A DNA stretch of 64,000 nucleotides from DASSJM01 sp963778545 (GTDB lineage Bacteria > Actinomycetota > UBA4738 > HRBIN12): NCBI GenBank assembly GCA_963778545.1, contig CAVZUW010000011.1, positions 62,001 through 126,000 on the forward strand, in the 5' to 3' direction. The notes beneath the pieces are model-generated. The model was not told the DNA's origin. It saw only the letters and a program-made list of their open reading frames with translations, and did no database searches. Every line of letters begins with the position of its first letter. The first letter of the stretch is position 1. Of the stretch, positions 27,711-38,213 are shown piece after piece. Made by a program: the position numbers and the translations under genes.

Positions 27711-30700
27711 GTGAGCGTTCCCGGTGGGGCGCGGAAAGTTGCGTTCGCGGTGCTCGCACTTGCGCTGGCAGGTGCGGCCGCTTTCGCGTACCTCCAGGCG
27801 GGCAAGGTGGACGACCGGCTGTCGCGCGAGACGCGACGGTCGGCCGAGCACGCCGCCGAGGCCGTCGCCTCCCGGCTCACCACCGAGGACGTCGACAGCC
27901 CGATGGGCGACGCGCGCGCCGAGTCGATCTCCTCGTTCGTCGAACACCGGCTGCTCGACCCGAGCGAGTCGGTCACGCTCTGGAACACCGACGGGGTCGT
28001 CGTGCTTCGCGGCCGACCCCACCCTGATCGGCACCCAGGACCGTCGCCTCCGCAGCCAGATCTCGCGCGTCCTCTCGAACGGAACGCAGACCGAGACCAC
28101 CGACGGTTCGGTCCACACCTTCGTCGCCGTCGCGGTGGGCGAAGGGGACGGGACGCCGGTCGTGGCGGAGGTCATCCGTCCCGACGAGGCGACGTCCGCC
28201 GGCCGCCCGTGGATCTACGCCTCGATCGCCGCCGGGCTCCTCGCGTTCCTCGCGCTGGTGGCCGCCGTCCGCACCACCAGCCGGCCGAGCTACCGATCGA
28301 GCGGGTTCGCCGGCAGCGACGACCCGCGACGGGATCGCAAGAACCTGGTGCAGGCGCAGAAGGCGCTCGAGCAGTCGAAGGCGGACGAGGCGAAGCTCAA
28401 GGGAGAGCTCGAACGCCTCGCCGGCGAACTCACCCAGACCAAGGAGGCCCTCGCCGCCAAGGAGGGCTCGATCGGTGAGGTGGACGCGAGGGTCCGTGCC
28501 GCCGAGGAACAGGCGGCCCGCGCCGAGGCGGAACTCAAGGCCGGCGCGACCGTCCGCGAGGAGGCCGCTCGGCTGATCGAGGCCGAGCTCCGGTCGGCAC
28601 GGTCGGAGCTGGCGGCGATCAAGCGGGACCACGACCAGGCGCAGCGACAGCTCGATTCCGGACGGACGGCCGAGGCCGAGCTCGAGCTCGTCCGCACGAG
28701 CGCGTCCGAGACCGAAGCGAACCTCGCGCGGCTCGAGGCCGAGACCGAACAGGTCCGCGGCGAGCTCGCGCATGCCGAGAGCCGAGCCAACGAGGCCGAG
28801 ACCCGGCTCGCCGAGGCCGACACCCGCGCCGAGCACGCGGAGGAGGCGGCTCGCGAGGCGCAGGCCCGCGCCGACGAGGCAGCGGCACGGGCGGACGAGG
28901 CGGCCGCGGCGCCGGGCGGTTCCCCGACGCAGCTGTCCGCCGAGCTCAGAAGGCTCCGGGCCGAGGTCGCGTCGTTCGAGAACGCCCGCGGCGAGCTGGA
29001 CGCGGAGCGCGACGCCGTCACGGCCGAACGCGACGCCGTGGCGGCCGAACGCGACGCGATCGCCGCCGAGCGTGACGCGCTCCGTGGCGCCGAGGATCGA
29101 CTTCAAAGCGAGCTGGACGCGGCCAAGGCGAACCTCGACATCATCAGCCGAGAGATGACCGAGCTCGGCGACCGGTACGAGGAGTCGGCGGCTCGCGCCG
29201 CGCATGCCGAGGCCAAGGTGCTCGATCTCAGCGCCGACCTCCGCGAGCTCGAAGACCAGCCCGATCGCACGGTCCAGCTCCAGCAGACCCACGCCGAGCT
29301 CGAGGAGTCGCGGAACGAGCTGGGCGGCGCGCTCCAGAAGGTCGAGGCGCTCGAGGCGCAGCTCGCGGTGTCGCGCGACGATCTCACCACGACGCGGTCG
29401 GCGATGGAGCAGCTCCGTGGCGAGCTCGAGGTCGCGCGCGGGCAGCAGGAGCTCGGCGACGCCGAGATCGAGGGCGCGCGCGCGGAGCTCGACGCGGTTC
29501 GGGCCGAGCGGGACGCGGCGCTCGCCGAGGCGGCGTCCTCGTCGGGTTCGCGCGACGCGACGCTCGCCGAGCTCGAGACCGCGAAGACGGAGCTCGAACA
29601 CACGCGTTCCGAGCTCGCCGCCACCGCCGCGAAGCTCGAGGCCAGCCAGGCCGACCACGCGACCACCGGGGCCGATCTGGAGGGTCTGCGTTCGCAGCTC
29701 GACGGCGTTCGATCCGAGCTCGACGCCGCTCGTGCGGAGCACGACGCGACACGCGACGAGCTCGGGCAGACGCAGGCGGCGCTCGAGGCCGCCCGGCAGG
29801 AGCACGGAACGGCCGGCGCCGAGCTCGAGTCGACACGCGGAGAGCTGGACGCCGTTCGGGCCGAGCTCGCCGGTGCGCGCGGAGAGCTCGAGGCGGCTCG
29901 GAACGAGCACGCCGGGACGCGGGGCGAGCTCGAGACGACCCAGGGAACCCTCGAGTCGATCAGGACCCAGCACGAGACGACCACGGCGGCGCTCGACGAG
30001 GCCCGCAAGGAGCTCTCGGCGTCGAAGGCCGGGCTCGGTTCGGCGCGGCTCGAGCTCGAGACCGCCCGGTCGAACGAGCGCCGGGCACTCGCCGAGGCGT
30101 CCGAATCGCGTTCGTCGCTCGACGCCGTCTCGGCGGACCTGTCGGTGGCGCACGAGGAGACCGAGGCCGCGTGGGCCGAGGCGACCGCGCTCACCAAGCG
30201 GATGGACGAACACGTGGAGCGCGCCGCGCACGCGGAGGCGAGGGTGTTCGAGCTCTCGCAGCGGATCACCGAGCTCGAGTTCCGGCCCGATCTCACGCCA
30301 GCGCTCGAGGACGCGAAGGACGCCCTCGAGGCGGCGAAGAACGACCTGAAGGATCGCGATGCCCAGTTCGCCGAGGCGCGCAACGAGCTCGTCGCGGTTC
30401 GGACGTCGCTGCAGGCCGCCACCGCGAAGGCCGAGGCGCTCGAGGCCCAGATCGCCAAGCTGCATTCGGACAAGGAGGCGCTCGAGAGCGGCGTGTCGCA
30501 GGCGTCGAGCCTCGCCGGCGAGCAGCAGAACCGCGCGGACCAGGCCGCGGCACACGCGGCCGAGCTCGCCGCCGACGTGGAGCGGGCCGAGGCCAGAGCG
30601 TCCGAGCTCGAGGCCGAGGTCGAACGGGCGAAGGTGCAAGCCTCGGAGCTCGAGGCGGAGGTCGAGGCGAGGGACGCCAAGGGCGCCGAGCTCGCGGCGG

Positions 30701-31941
30701 AGGTCGGCCGGGCCGTGGCTCGCGCCGAGGCCGCCGAAGCCAGAGCGACGGAACTGTCCGGACGGGTCGAGGAAGAGGACGCGCGCATGATCGAGCTCGC
30801 GGAACGCGCCGAGCGCGCGGAGGGGCTCGTCACCGAGCTCGCGGCCCGCGCCGAGCGCGCCGAGGTCCGCGCCGACGAGATGACGGAGCGAGCGGAGGCC
30901 GCGGAGGTCGCCGCCGCGCAGCACGACGAGGACCCGGAGCTCGAAGCCGCGCGAGCCGAGGCCGAGGACCTGATGGCCAAGCTGACGGCCGTGAACGCCG
31001 AGCTCGACGCCGTGCGCGCCGACGACACGGACGCATCGGAGGTCGCCTCCGTACTGGAAGAGCTCGCGAACCTCCGTCACGAGCTCGAGGAGGCGGTGAC
31101 GTCGGCGGGTGCGCTCTCACGACGCAACGAGGAGCTCGAGGAGCAGGTTGCGTCGCTGGCCGACAAGGCCGAGGCCGAAGCCGCCGATGCACGGGCGCGT
31201 CTGCTCGAGACCCAGGGATCGCTCGCGCGCCTCCAGGAGACCGCCGAGCGAGGCGACGACGACGGACCCACCGCGCCGGAGGCCCCGTCGATGACCCCCA
31301 GCGCCGCGACGGAGGTGGCGGACGCGCTGTCGGTCGACGCGAAGCGTTCGCTCTCGGCGATCTTCGGGCTCGCGCGAACGTTGTCCACGCGACAGCCGAG
31401 CAGGGACGACGAGCGACTGCTCCACCAGCTGATGACGCAGGCCAAGCGGATGGAGCACGCGATCGGCGACATCTTCGACGCGGACCGGCTCACGCGCGGC
31501 GAGCCCGTGCTCGAGCGCCGCAGCACCGAGATCGACACGCTCGTGCGCCGCGTGGTGCGCGAGTTCCCGTTCGCCGAGGATCGCGACCTCGACGTCTCGG
31601 TCGAGACCGCGACGGTCATGGTCGACCGCGCGCGCGTCGAGCGCCTGCTCGACGATCTGCTCACGTCGGCGGTCGCGCGCACCGAGACCGGCGACCGGAT
31701 CGGGCTCGTGCTCGAACGCGCGCCCGACGGCGTGCTGATCTCCGTCGAGGGCGGGGCCCCCCTGAACGGCGACGGGGCCGCCGGGGCGGCCGCCGCGTTC
31801 CTGGCCAAGCTCCACGGCGGGTGGACCAAGGCCGAACGGCTCCCCGACGGCACGGGCGTGGTCCGGGCGTTCCTGCCGAACGGTCGAACGGCCGGCACGA
31901 CGGACGAGACCGCGTCCGAGACCGCCGTCGCCCTCGGCTAG
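27711..31941 (+). CDS. Giant membrane sensor with about 1,000-residue coiled coil and His-less histidine-kinase-like domain
   Basis: About 1,409 residues after removal of one extra base near 28005. Transmembrane helix 1 is at about residues 9-29. An extracellular Cache/CHASE-like domain follows with SVTLWNTDGVVVL and DPTLIGTQDRRLRSQ. Helix 2 is at about 165-188 (WIYASIAAGLLAFLALVAAV). Residues about 206-1185 are an unbroken heptad-rich coiled coil made of short repeats such as ELDAVRAEL. The C-terminus (about 1195-1395) has the HisKA/HATPase layout, but the H-box reads SVDAKRSLSAIFGL without histidine. The N-box is DDLLTSAV and the G1 box VEGGAPL, both degenerate. A signalling or scaffold role is inferred. 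The 3' end converges on sbcC, 10 bases away. Confidence 0.75.
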
Positions 31942-31951
31942 CGAACCGGCC

Positions 31952-34234
31952 TTACACCAGGACCGCGGTGCTCCGCCGGCGCCCGGTCTTCTGCACGGAG
32001 ATCGTCGCGGGGAACTGATCCTTGATCTGTTCGGCGTGCGTCACCACGAACAGCTGATGGAAACGCGACGAGAGCCGGCCGAGCGCCTGCACCATCAGAT
32101 CCTTGCGTTCCTCGTCCAGCGAGGCGAGCACCTCGTCCAGCACCATCATGCCGACGTCGGCGCCCGACAGCCGTGACAGCTGGGTCGAGATCGCGACCCG
32201 GAGCGCGAGGTTCGCGAGGTCGGTCTCCGAACCGGAGAAGCGATCGATCGCGAAGTACGAGTCCCCGTCGGCGATCTGGATCGTGAGGGTCTCCTCGTCG
32301 ACCTTGAGGTCGTCGTACTCGTGGTTCGTCAGCTCGCGGAACAGCGCCTCCGCCTCGCGCGAGAGCTCGGGTCCGATGCGCGCGACGAGATGGTTGCGGA
32401 ACCCTTCGAGCAGCAGCGCCACCCGCTCGACGTAGCGCGCGTCCGAACGCAGCTCGTCGACCCTCGCCTGCGTCTCCTTGGCCTGGCGCAGGGCGGCGAC
32501 GAGCCCGGCCTCCGACTTCTCGGCGTCCTTGAGGGCGTCGCTCACCTCGCGCTCGGTCGCCCTGGCGTCCTCGAGCGCGCCGACCGCCTCCTCCAGCTCG
32601 TCGTGGAGCCGCGCGTGGTCCGCGTCGTCGAACGCGAGCCCGTCGGCCTCCGCGGCCAGCTTCGCCAGCTCGCCGTCGAGGAGCTCGATCCGCTGCCGAG
32701 CCGCATCCAGGTCGCGTTCGGCCTGCGCGAGGTGTTGGCGTTCGGTGCCGAGCTCCGCGGCGCGGGTACCGAGCGCGCGCGCGCGTTCGGCGCTCGTCCG
32801 CAGGTCGTCGAGATCGGGGACGGCGCCGCCGAACGGCTCCGCCAGCGTCGCCACCTCGGCCGAGAGCGCCCCGATGCGCTCGGCCAGCTCCGACCGGTGC
32901 GCGTCCTCGGCGCGCACGCGCTCCCCCGCCTCCGCCGCGGCCGCCTGCTCCTTCTCCGCCCGGGCTCGTCCTGCGAGCGTCTGCTTGACCGTCGCGGCGG
33001 CTCCCGCCGCGGCCTTCTTCGCGGCGGCGACCTCCGCCTTGCAGTGCTTCACGTACGAGGCGAAGTCGTCGCCGAGCGGGCGGCCGCAGGTGGGGCACGG
33101 CTCGGACGGGTCGGCCTCCGCCGCGCGCTCGAGCCGCTCGATCGCCTGATCCAGGAGCGTCGAGCGATGCGCGTGCTCGGCCTCTGCCGCCGCGGCGGCG
33201 GCCCGAGCGAGCTCGACCGCGGCCGCCGCGGTCTCGAGCGCCGACAGCACGGTCGCGCGGTCGATCTCGGGAGCGGCGTCGAGGCGCTCCTGCGTCTGGG
33301 CGAGCTCGTTCGTCCGTTCGACCAGCGCGGTGCCGAGCCGGAGCCGTTCGTCGATCCCGGTCAGCCCCGACAGCTCCTCCTCGATCGCCGGCAGGTCGGC
33401 GACCGCGACCGTCATCCGCTCGACGCGTTCGACCAGGGCGTCGTGCTGCGCACCGGCGTGATCGCGCTGTTCGGTCTTGGCGCGGAGCTCGACCGTCAGC
33501 TTCTCGATCCGCTGGCGGACGGCATCGGATGCGACGAACGCCTTCTTCGCGGCCTTCTCGACCGCGATCGCCTCCTTCAGCTCGGCGGCCGCGGCCTTCG
33601 CCAGACGCTTGGCCTCCGTCACCACGTCCTTGGCGTCCTTGAGGTCTGCCTCGAGCGCGGCGACGTCCGGCACGGCGCCGGTGAGCTGGTCGGCGCTCTC
33701 CTTGGTCGCCCGCGCCTCGCGCCGCGACGCGTTCCGCGCGTCCTCGACCGGCCGGATCCCGAGGAGGCGGAGCGCCATCTCCTTGCGCCGGCCCGGGGTC
33801 ACGTCGGAGAACGCGTCGAGCTGCTTCTGCTCGGCGTAGACCGATGCGCGGAAGACCTGCAGGTCCATGTGGAGGAGGCGGCGGATCTCCGCGTCGACCT
33901 CGGTGGTCCCGGTGGCGAGGGTCATGCCGCCGCCGAACAGCTCGGCCCCGGGCGTGTGGCCCTTCCCGCTGATCGTGCGCCGGACCTCGTAGGGCTGCCC
34001 GGCGTGCTCGAACACCAGCCGGACCTCGCAGTCGGTCAGGACGCCGTGGGTCCGGATCTCCTGCTTCTTCGTGCGAGCGGCGTCGACGCCGTAGCAGGCG
34101 AACGCGATGCTCTCCATCAGCGTGGACTTCCCGGCGCCGTTCACCCCGAAGATCCCGATCACGCGCGCGGGGAGCTCGAGGTCGACCTCCTCGAAGATGC
34201 GGTAGTTGCGCAGCGAGAGCTCGAGCACCCTCAT
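31952..34234 (-). CDS. sbcC: SbcC/Rad50-type SMC ATPase
   Basis: 760 residues, intact. Walker A is GVNGAGKST at about residues 34-42. Two long coiled-coil arms meet at a zinc hook CPTCGRP. The C-terminal lobe holds the ABC signature FSGSETDLANLALRVA and Walker B MMVLDEVLASLDEERKD. With SbcD it forms the Mre11-Rad50 complex, which opens, trims and tethers DNA ends. It is shorter than E. coli SbcC (about 1,050) and closer to archaeal Rad50. Its ATG overlaps the sbcD stop (ATGA). It is the last gene of the nurA-herA-sbcD-sbcC operon. Confidence 0.92.
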   Translation of the reverse strand: MRVLELSLRNYRIFEEVDLELPARVIGIFGVNGAGKSTLMESIAFACYGVDAARTKKQEIRTHGVLTDCEVRLVFEHAGQPYEVRRTISGKGHTPGAELFGGGMTLATGTTEVDAEIRRLLHMDLQVFRASVYAEQKQLDAFSDVTPGRRKEMALRLLGIRPVEDARNASRREARATKESADQLTGAVPDVAALEADLKDAKDVVTEAKRLAKAAAAELKEAIAVEKAAKKAFVASDAVRQRIEKLTVELRAKTEQRDHAGAQHDALVERVERMTVAVADLPAIEEELSGLTGIDERLRLGTALVERTNELAQTQERLDAAPEIDRATVLSALETAAAAVELARAAAAAAEAEHAHRSTLLDQAIERLERAAEADPSEPCPTCGRPLGDDFASYVKHCKAEVAAAKKAAAGAAATVKQTLAGRARAEKEQAAAAEAGERVRAEDAHRSELAERIGALSAEVATLAEPFGGAVPDLDDLRTSAERARALGTRAAELGTERQHLAQAERDLDAARQRIELLDGELAKLAAEADGLAFDDADHARLHDELEEAVGALEDARATEREVSDALKDAEKSEAGLVAALRQAKETQARVDELRSDARYVERVALLLEGFRNHLVARIGPELSREAEALFRELTNHEYDDLKVDEETLTIQIADGDSYFAIDRFSGSETDLANLALRVAISTQLSRLSGADVGMMVLDEVLASLDEERKDLMVQALGRLSSRFHQLFVVTHAEQIKDQFPATISVQKTGRRRSTAVLV

Positions 34235-35362
34235 GCGCTCTCGCCCCGGGCGTCGTCGAGGAACCGCGCCCCGAGGTTGACGACACGCTCGCGTTCGAGC
34301 CCGGCCAGGTCCTGGAGCTCGACGTAGGAGACCCACTCCTGCTCGATCGAGCCGATCGTCGGTCCGCCCTGCACGGCCATCGCGTCGGCGCCGAGCTCGG
34401 GCTCGACCTGGACCCAGAGCGCGCCGGGCACCGCCTCCTGGAACTGCTCGGTCCCGACCTGCCGGTAGGACGCTGGGTCGACCTCGTTCAGGAAGACGCG
34501 GACGACGGCGCCCTCGGGCGTCCCCTTCGCCGCGCGCTCCACGGCGTCGACGAGCTCGCCCGCGGACATGCTCGCGGCCGCGACCGAGACCGTGGCGAGC
34601 GGCCGCTCGTGCGGGTTCTCGACGTGCTCGATCGCGCCCGAGTCCGTGTCGATCACGACCAGGCCCTTCGTGGTCTCGGGTGAGTCGGCGAACGAGAACG
34701 TGTCGGTCGAGCCCGCGTACCAGGTGCGCTTCGAGATCTTCTGCACGGCGTGGTAGTGCCCGAGGACCACGAGGTCGAACGCGCGATCGAACGCCGACTC
34801 CTCGACCTCGAGCTCGTTGATGTCGCGGTAGGCGCGCGAGGGCAGCGACGTGAGCGCGACGTGCGCGATCAGCAGGTTCGTCGAGTTCGCGCCGCACGGC
34901 GCCCGCGGCGACCTTGAGCTGCTCGCGGAGGTCGTCCACCGCGAGCGTCTGCGGGACCGCGTGGACGACGACCCCGGCGAGCTCGGCGCTGATCGCCTCC
35001 ATCCGCCACGCGAACGCGACGCCGGGGAAGACGCGCTCGAGCGCGTCGTAGGGCGAGCCGGTCCCGCGGATCCGCGGCGTGTCGTGGTTGCCGCTGATCG
35101 CGACCCCGCGCAGCCCGGCGTCGGCGAGCCGCTGCAGCCCGGCCAGGACCTGCGCGAACGTCCGGTAGGAGGGCCGGGCGTGGTCGAAGATGTCGCCGAG
35201 CCACAGGAACCCGTCCGGCTCGAGGCGGATCGTCTCGTCGACCGCCCACGCGAACGAACGGAGGAAGTCCTCCTCGCGCACGTTGCGGCCCTGGTCGTCC
35301 CGCAGGTGCGCGAGATGCGAACGCCCGAGGTGCGCGTCCCCGAGCGCGACGAGCCGCGCCAT
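34231..35362 (-). CDS. sbcD: SbcD/Mre11-type nuclease
   Basis: About 376 residues after removal of one extra base near 34890. The metallophosphoesterase motifs are complete: GDAHLG, LGDIFDH, SGNHDTPR and LGHYHAV, supplying the two-metal site. The C-terminal capping region (EHVENPHERPLATVS and on) follows. It is the endo/exonuclease partner of SbcC. The ATG follows directly after the herA stop (TAG ATG). Confidence 0.92.
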
Positions 35363-36962
35363 CTACTCGGCGAACCCCTTCGACGCGTCCGAGGGCCGGG
35401 GCGGCAGCGGCGACGGCCCCGCGACCGACTTCAGGTAGTCCTCGTACAGGTAGATCTGCGCCGGCAGCGCGAACGGCGCCTCGAGGTTGGTCACGATCGC
35501 CTCGCCCGGCATCAGCGTCTGGATCTCGGGCCCGAGGTCGGAGATGTCCTGCTTGGAGCTGCCGCGCAGGATGTTGCGGTCCTTCTCGTCGGCCAGGCCG
35601 AGGATGAAGAACGTGTTGAACTGCGACAGCAGCTCGTCGTCGATCAGCTTCGGCTGCTGCGAGACCGCGCACAGCCCGACCTTGAACTTCCGTCCCTCCC
35701 GCGCGAGCCGCGGGAAGACGTTCTCGTCGGACCGGGCGACGCGCGAGAGCACGCGCTGCGCCTCCTCGAGCGCCACCAGCGTGGGCGGCAGCGCGGCGAA
35801 CCGGTCCCGGTCCTCCAGGTACAGGTTCGCGTACGCGTCGAGCACCGTCCGCGTGATGACCGATGCGACCAGGATCTCCTCCATCGACGAGAGCCCGCTG
35901 GTGTCGACGAGCACGCTGAACCCGTCCATCAGCTCGTCGACGATCCGCTTCGACAGCGACGGCTGTGAGGGATCGCGCGAGATGCACGGCATGTCGAGGA
36001 TCCGCTGGGCCCGCCGCTGGATCACCTGCATCGTGCTGGTGGCGACGCCCAGATCCTCGGCGAGCGACGCGACGTCCTGCTCCTCGCCCACCCGGACGAT
36101 CCACTCCTCGTGGAAGTACCGGATCAGCCGGTAGATCGCGTCCTCCTGCGCGTGGCTCCACTCGTAGGCCGTCTGCAGGTCGCCCTGGGTGAGCTCGGCG
36201 AGCGAGAGCCGGAGCGAGGTGGCGCCGGCGCCCGCCGCGCGCGTCGCGTACACCTTCAGCCGGTCGGACGCCCACGGGTGGGCGCGCAGCCCCTTGCGCG
36301 TACCGCTCCCGCCCTCCAGGTACTCGCCGTGCGGATCGAACAGCAGACAGGCGTACCGGCCCTGCGACGCGAGGATCTGACCCGCGAGCACCTTCATGAG
36401 GTTCGACTTGCCCATGCCGGTGGTGGCGAAGACGCCGACGTGCGAGGTGAGCGTGTCGCCCTGGACGCCGATCTCCAGGTCGATCGTGTCCTCGCCGGAA
36501 CGCAGCAGGCCGACGCGGACGTCGCCCATGCGTTCGCGCAGGAAGTCGAAGTCCTCGGCGGTGGGCGCCGTCACCCGCGCGAACTGCGCCGGGAGCGACT
36601 TCGGCTTGCGGAACGCACCGGCCGCGTCGATGTACCCGAGCGGCTGACAGGTCGCGACCTTGTAGAGGCGCTGCTCCGGATCGCGCAGCGTGTACTCGGT
36701 CCCGGCGACGTCGCCCGACATGTAGGAGCCCGCGGTGCGTTCGGACCAGGAGGGGTCCGACGAGTCCGAGCCGTACGTCACCTGGATCACGCGGAACAGG
36801 AACCTGCGGCCGCGTTCGGGATCCTCGGCCGCGAGCAGCTCGCCCAGGAACAGGTCGGTGCCGTAGAACGACCGGAACGTCGACTCCAGGACGTTCTTGC
36901 CGAAGATCCGGCCCTTGTACGTGGTCCCCCGGGGAGGGCCGTCGCGCGTCGCGGTCGCTCAT
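35363..36962 (-). CDS. herA: HerA-type hexameric DNA translocase
   Basis: About 532 residues after removal of one extra base near 36935. The N-terminal HAS-barrel region reads TYKGRIFGKNVLESTFRS and LFRVIQVTYG. Walker A is ATTGMGKSNLMKVL, Walker B is LVALEEAQRVLS, and GLCAVSQQPKLIDDELLSQ is the sensor region. HerA pumps DNA for the NurA nuclease during double-strand break resection. The ATG overlaps the nurA stop (ATGA). Operon context and motifs leave little doubt, although HerA-like ATPases also occur in phage defence. Confidence 0.9.
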
Positions 36963-38032
36963 CGGTTCAGCACCTCGTGGAAGTCCTGGAACAGGAGTTC
37001 GACGTCGCCCTCGGCCATCCCGCGGCGCGAGAGCGCCTCGCGGAACGCTCGGCGGACGTCGACCACGTCGTAGCCCGTCACGCGGGCGGCCTGGTGCGCC
37101 CGCGCGAGCGGGTAGGGGTAGCCGACGAACGCCGGATCGTCCGCGAGCCCGGCCAGCCGGCCGAGCACCTCGAGCGCGGGGGCGGGACCGCGCGCGACGT
37201 CCACCCGGAACGCGTGCGTCGCGGTCGGGGCGAGATGGGCGACGAAGATGTCGCCGACGTACAGCCGGCCGAAGACCGGATCCGTCGAGATCCGCGCCGC
37301 CCAGCGCGACGGCCCGACCTCGCGGTCGCCGCGGCGCTTCAGCAGCGTGACGAGCGGAGCGTTCCGACCCCAGTACAGCGTCGAGGCCTTGACCACGCCG
37401 GCGAGCGAGACCCCGCGCGCCACGGCCTCCTCGTGCACGCGGTGCACGATCTGCTGCGGCACGAGCGGTCCGCCGTGCAACGAACCGTCCACCAGGACCA
37501 GGTCGCCCGAGGACGCCTCGCGGACCGTTCGCCCCACCGCTCCCCACTCGGCCCACTCGCGCAGCGCGTCGACGGGGCGCGGCAGCTCGGGCAGGCGCTC
37601 GGGTTCGGAGCCGCAGAGCTCGGTGAGCGTGGCGCGGGCCAGCCGGGCCATCTCCTCGGGGGCGACGGCCCGAACGTCCAGCTGCGGCCGATCGACGTCG
37701 ACCGTCTGTCCGTCCTCGAACCGGACCCGGGCGGCCCGGAACGCCGCCACCTGGAACGACCGCCCGTCCGCCACGGTGCACGAACCCCCGTCCACCGCCC
37801 AGACCGTGCCGGGTTCGACCGGCGCCACGGGCTCGAGCTCGAACGCGTCGGGGTGCCCCGCCACGACGAGCGCCTCGTCCAGCCCCATCTGGCCCTCGAG
37901 CACCCGGATCTCGGAGGCGGGCCGCTCAAGGAGCTCGACCACGAACGAGGCCGCCTCGTCCAGGCGGTCGCGCTCGACGAGGTCGAGGCTGAGCACGCGC
38001 GCCGTCCCCCCTCGTGCCTGCGCCGCCGTCAC
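36959..38032 (-). CDS. nurA: NurA-type 5'-3' nuclease
   Basis: 357 residues from GTG 38032. The NurA domain opens with TVWAVDGGSCTVADGRSF, which holds a metal-binding aspartate. DLVLVDGSLHGGPLVP is the second acidic motif. FVGYPYPLARAHQAARV is the C-terminal motif. With HerA it resects DNA ends to 3' overhangs. Overlap with herA shows coupling. A TACCCT box seven bases before the GTG supports this start and a leaderless operon promoter. Confidence 0.88.
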   Translation of the reverse strand: MTAAQARGGTARVLSLDLVERDRLDEAASFVVELLERPASEIRVLEGQMGLDEALVVAGHPDAFELEPVAPVEPGTVWAVDGGSCTVADGRSFQVAAFRAARVRFEDGQTVDVDRPQLDVRAVAPEEMARLARATLTELCGSEPERLPELPRPVDALREWAEWGAVGRTVREASSGDLVLVDGSLHGGPLVPQQIVHRVHEEAVARGVSLAGVVKASTLYWGRNAPLVTLLKRRGDREVGPSRWAARISTDPVFGRLYVGDIFVAHLAPTATHAFRVDVARGPAPALEVLGRLAGLADDPAFVGYPYPLARAHQAARVTGYDVVDVRRAFREALSRRGMAEGDVELLFQDFHEVLNR

Positions 38033-38039
38033 GACACGC

Positions 38040-38045
38040 AGGGTA
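38040..38045 (-). promoter_or_regulatory. Candidate -10 box (TACCCT) of the nurA-herA-sbcD-sbcC operon
   Basis: TACCCT on the minus strand ends seven bases before GTG 38032. Confidence 0.4.
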
Positions 38046-38129
38046 CCGCGGTCCTCGGACGCTCCGAGGGATGCCGGTTCCTCCTTGGGCTCCCCCGCCG
38101 CGGGGCCGAGGTAGTCATTCCGGACTAAT

Positions 38130-38143
38130 CCCCCCTTCGGGGG
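38130..38143. other. C/G hairpin with TTCG loop between nurA and the coiled-coil gene
   Basis: A run of six C, then TTC, then five G forms a short stable stem closed by a TTCG tetraloop. It lies in the 181-base divergent region, about 70 bases before ATG 38214. There is no T run after it, so it is not a classical terminator. It could be part of a 5' leader or an operator. Confidence 0.35.
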
Positions 38144-38213
38144 ACTCCAACGAGCGTGCTGACCTGCCGATACGACCCCTGACGCGCAGGAAGCCCTCGA
38201 GCGAGAGGACGGG

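Noticed and set aside
28980..30000. Short repeated blocks that could suggest a repeat array or CRISPR
   Set aside because: The repeats are in frame, imperfect and encode coiled-coil heptads. There are no constant-length spacers.
27973..31080. A 1,035-residue open frame antisense to the coiled-coil gene
   Set aside because: It is a GC-bias shadow: Leu/Arg/Gly-rich without motifs, opposite a clear heptad coil with intact sensor and kinase-like ends.
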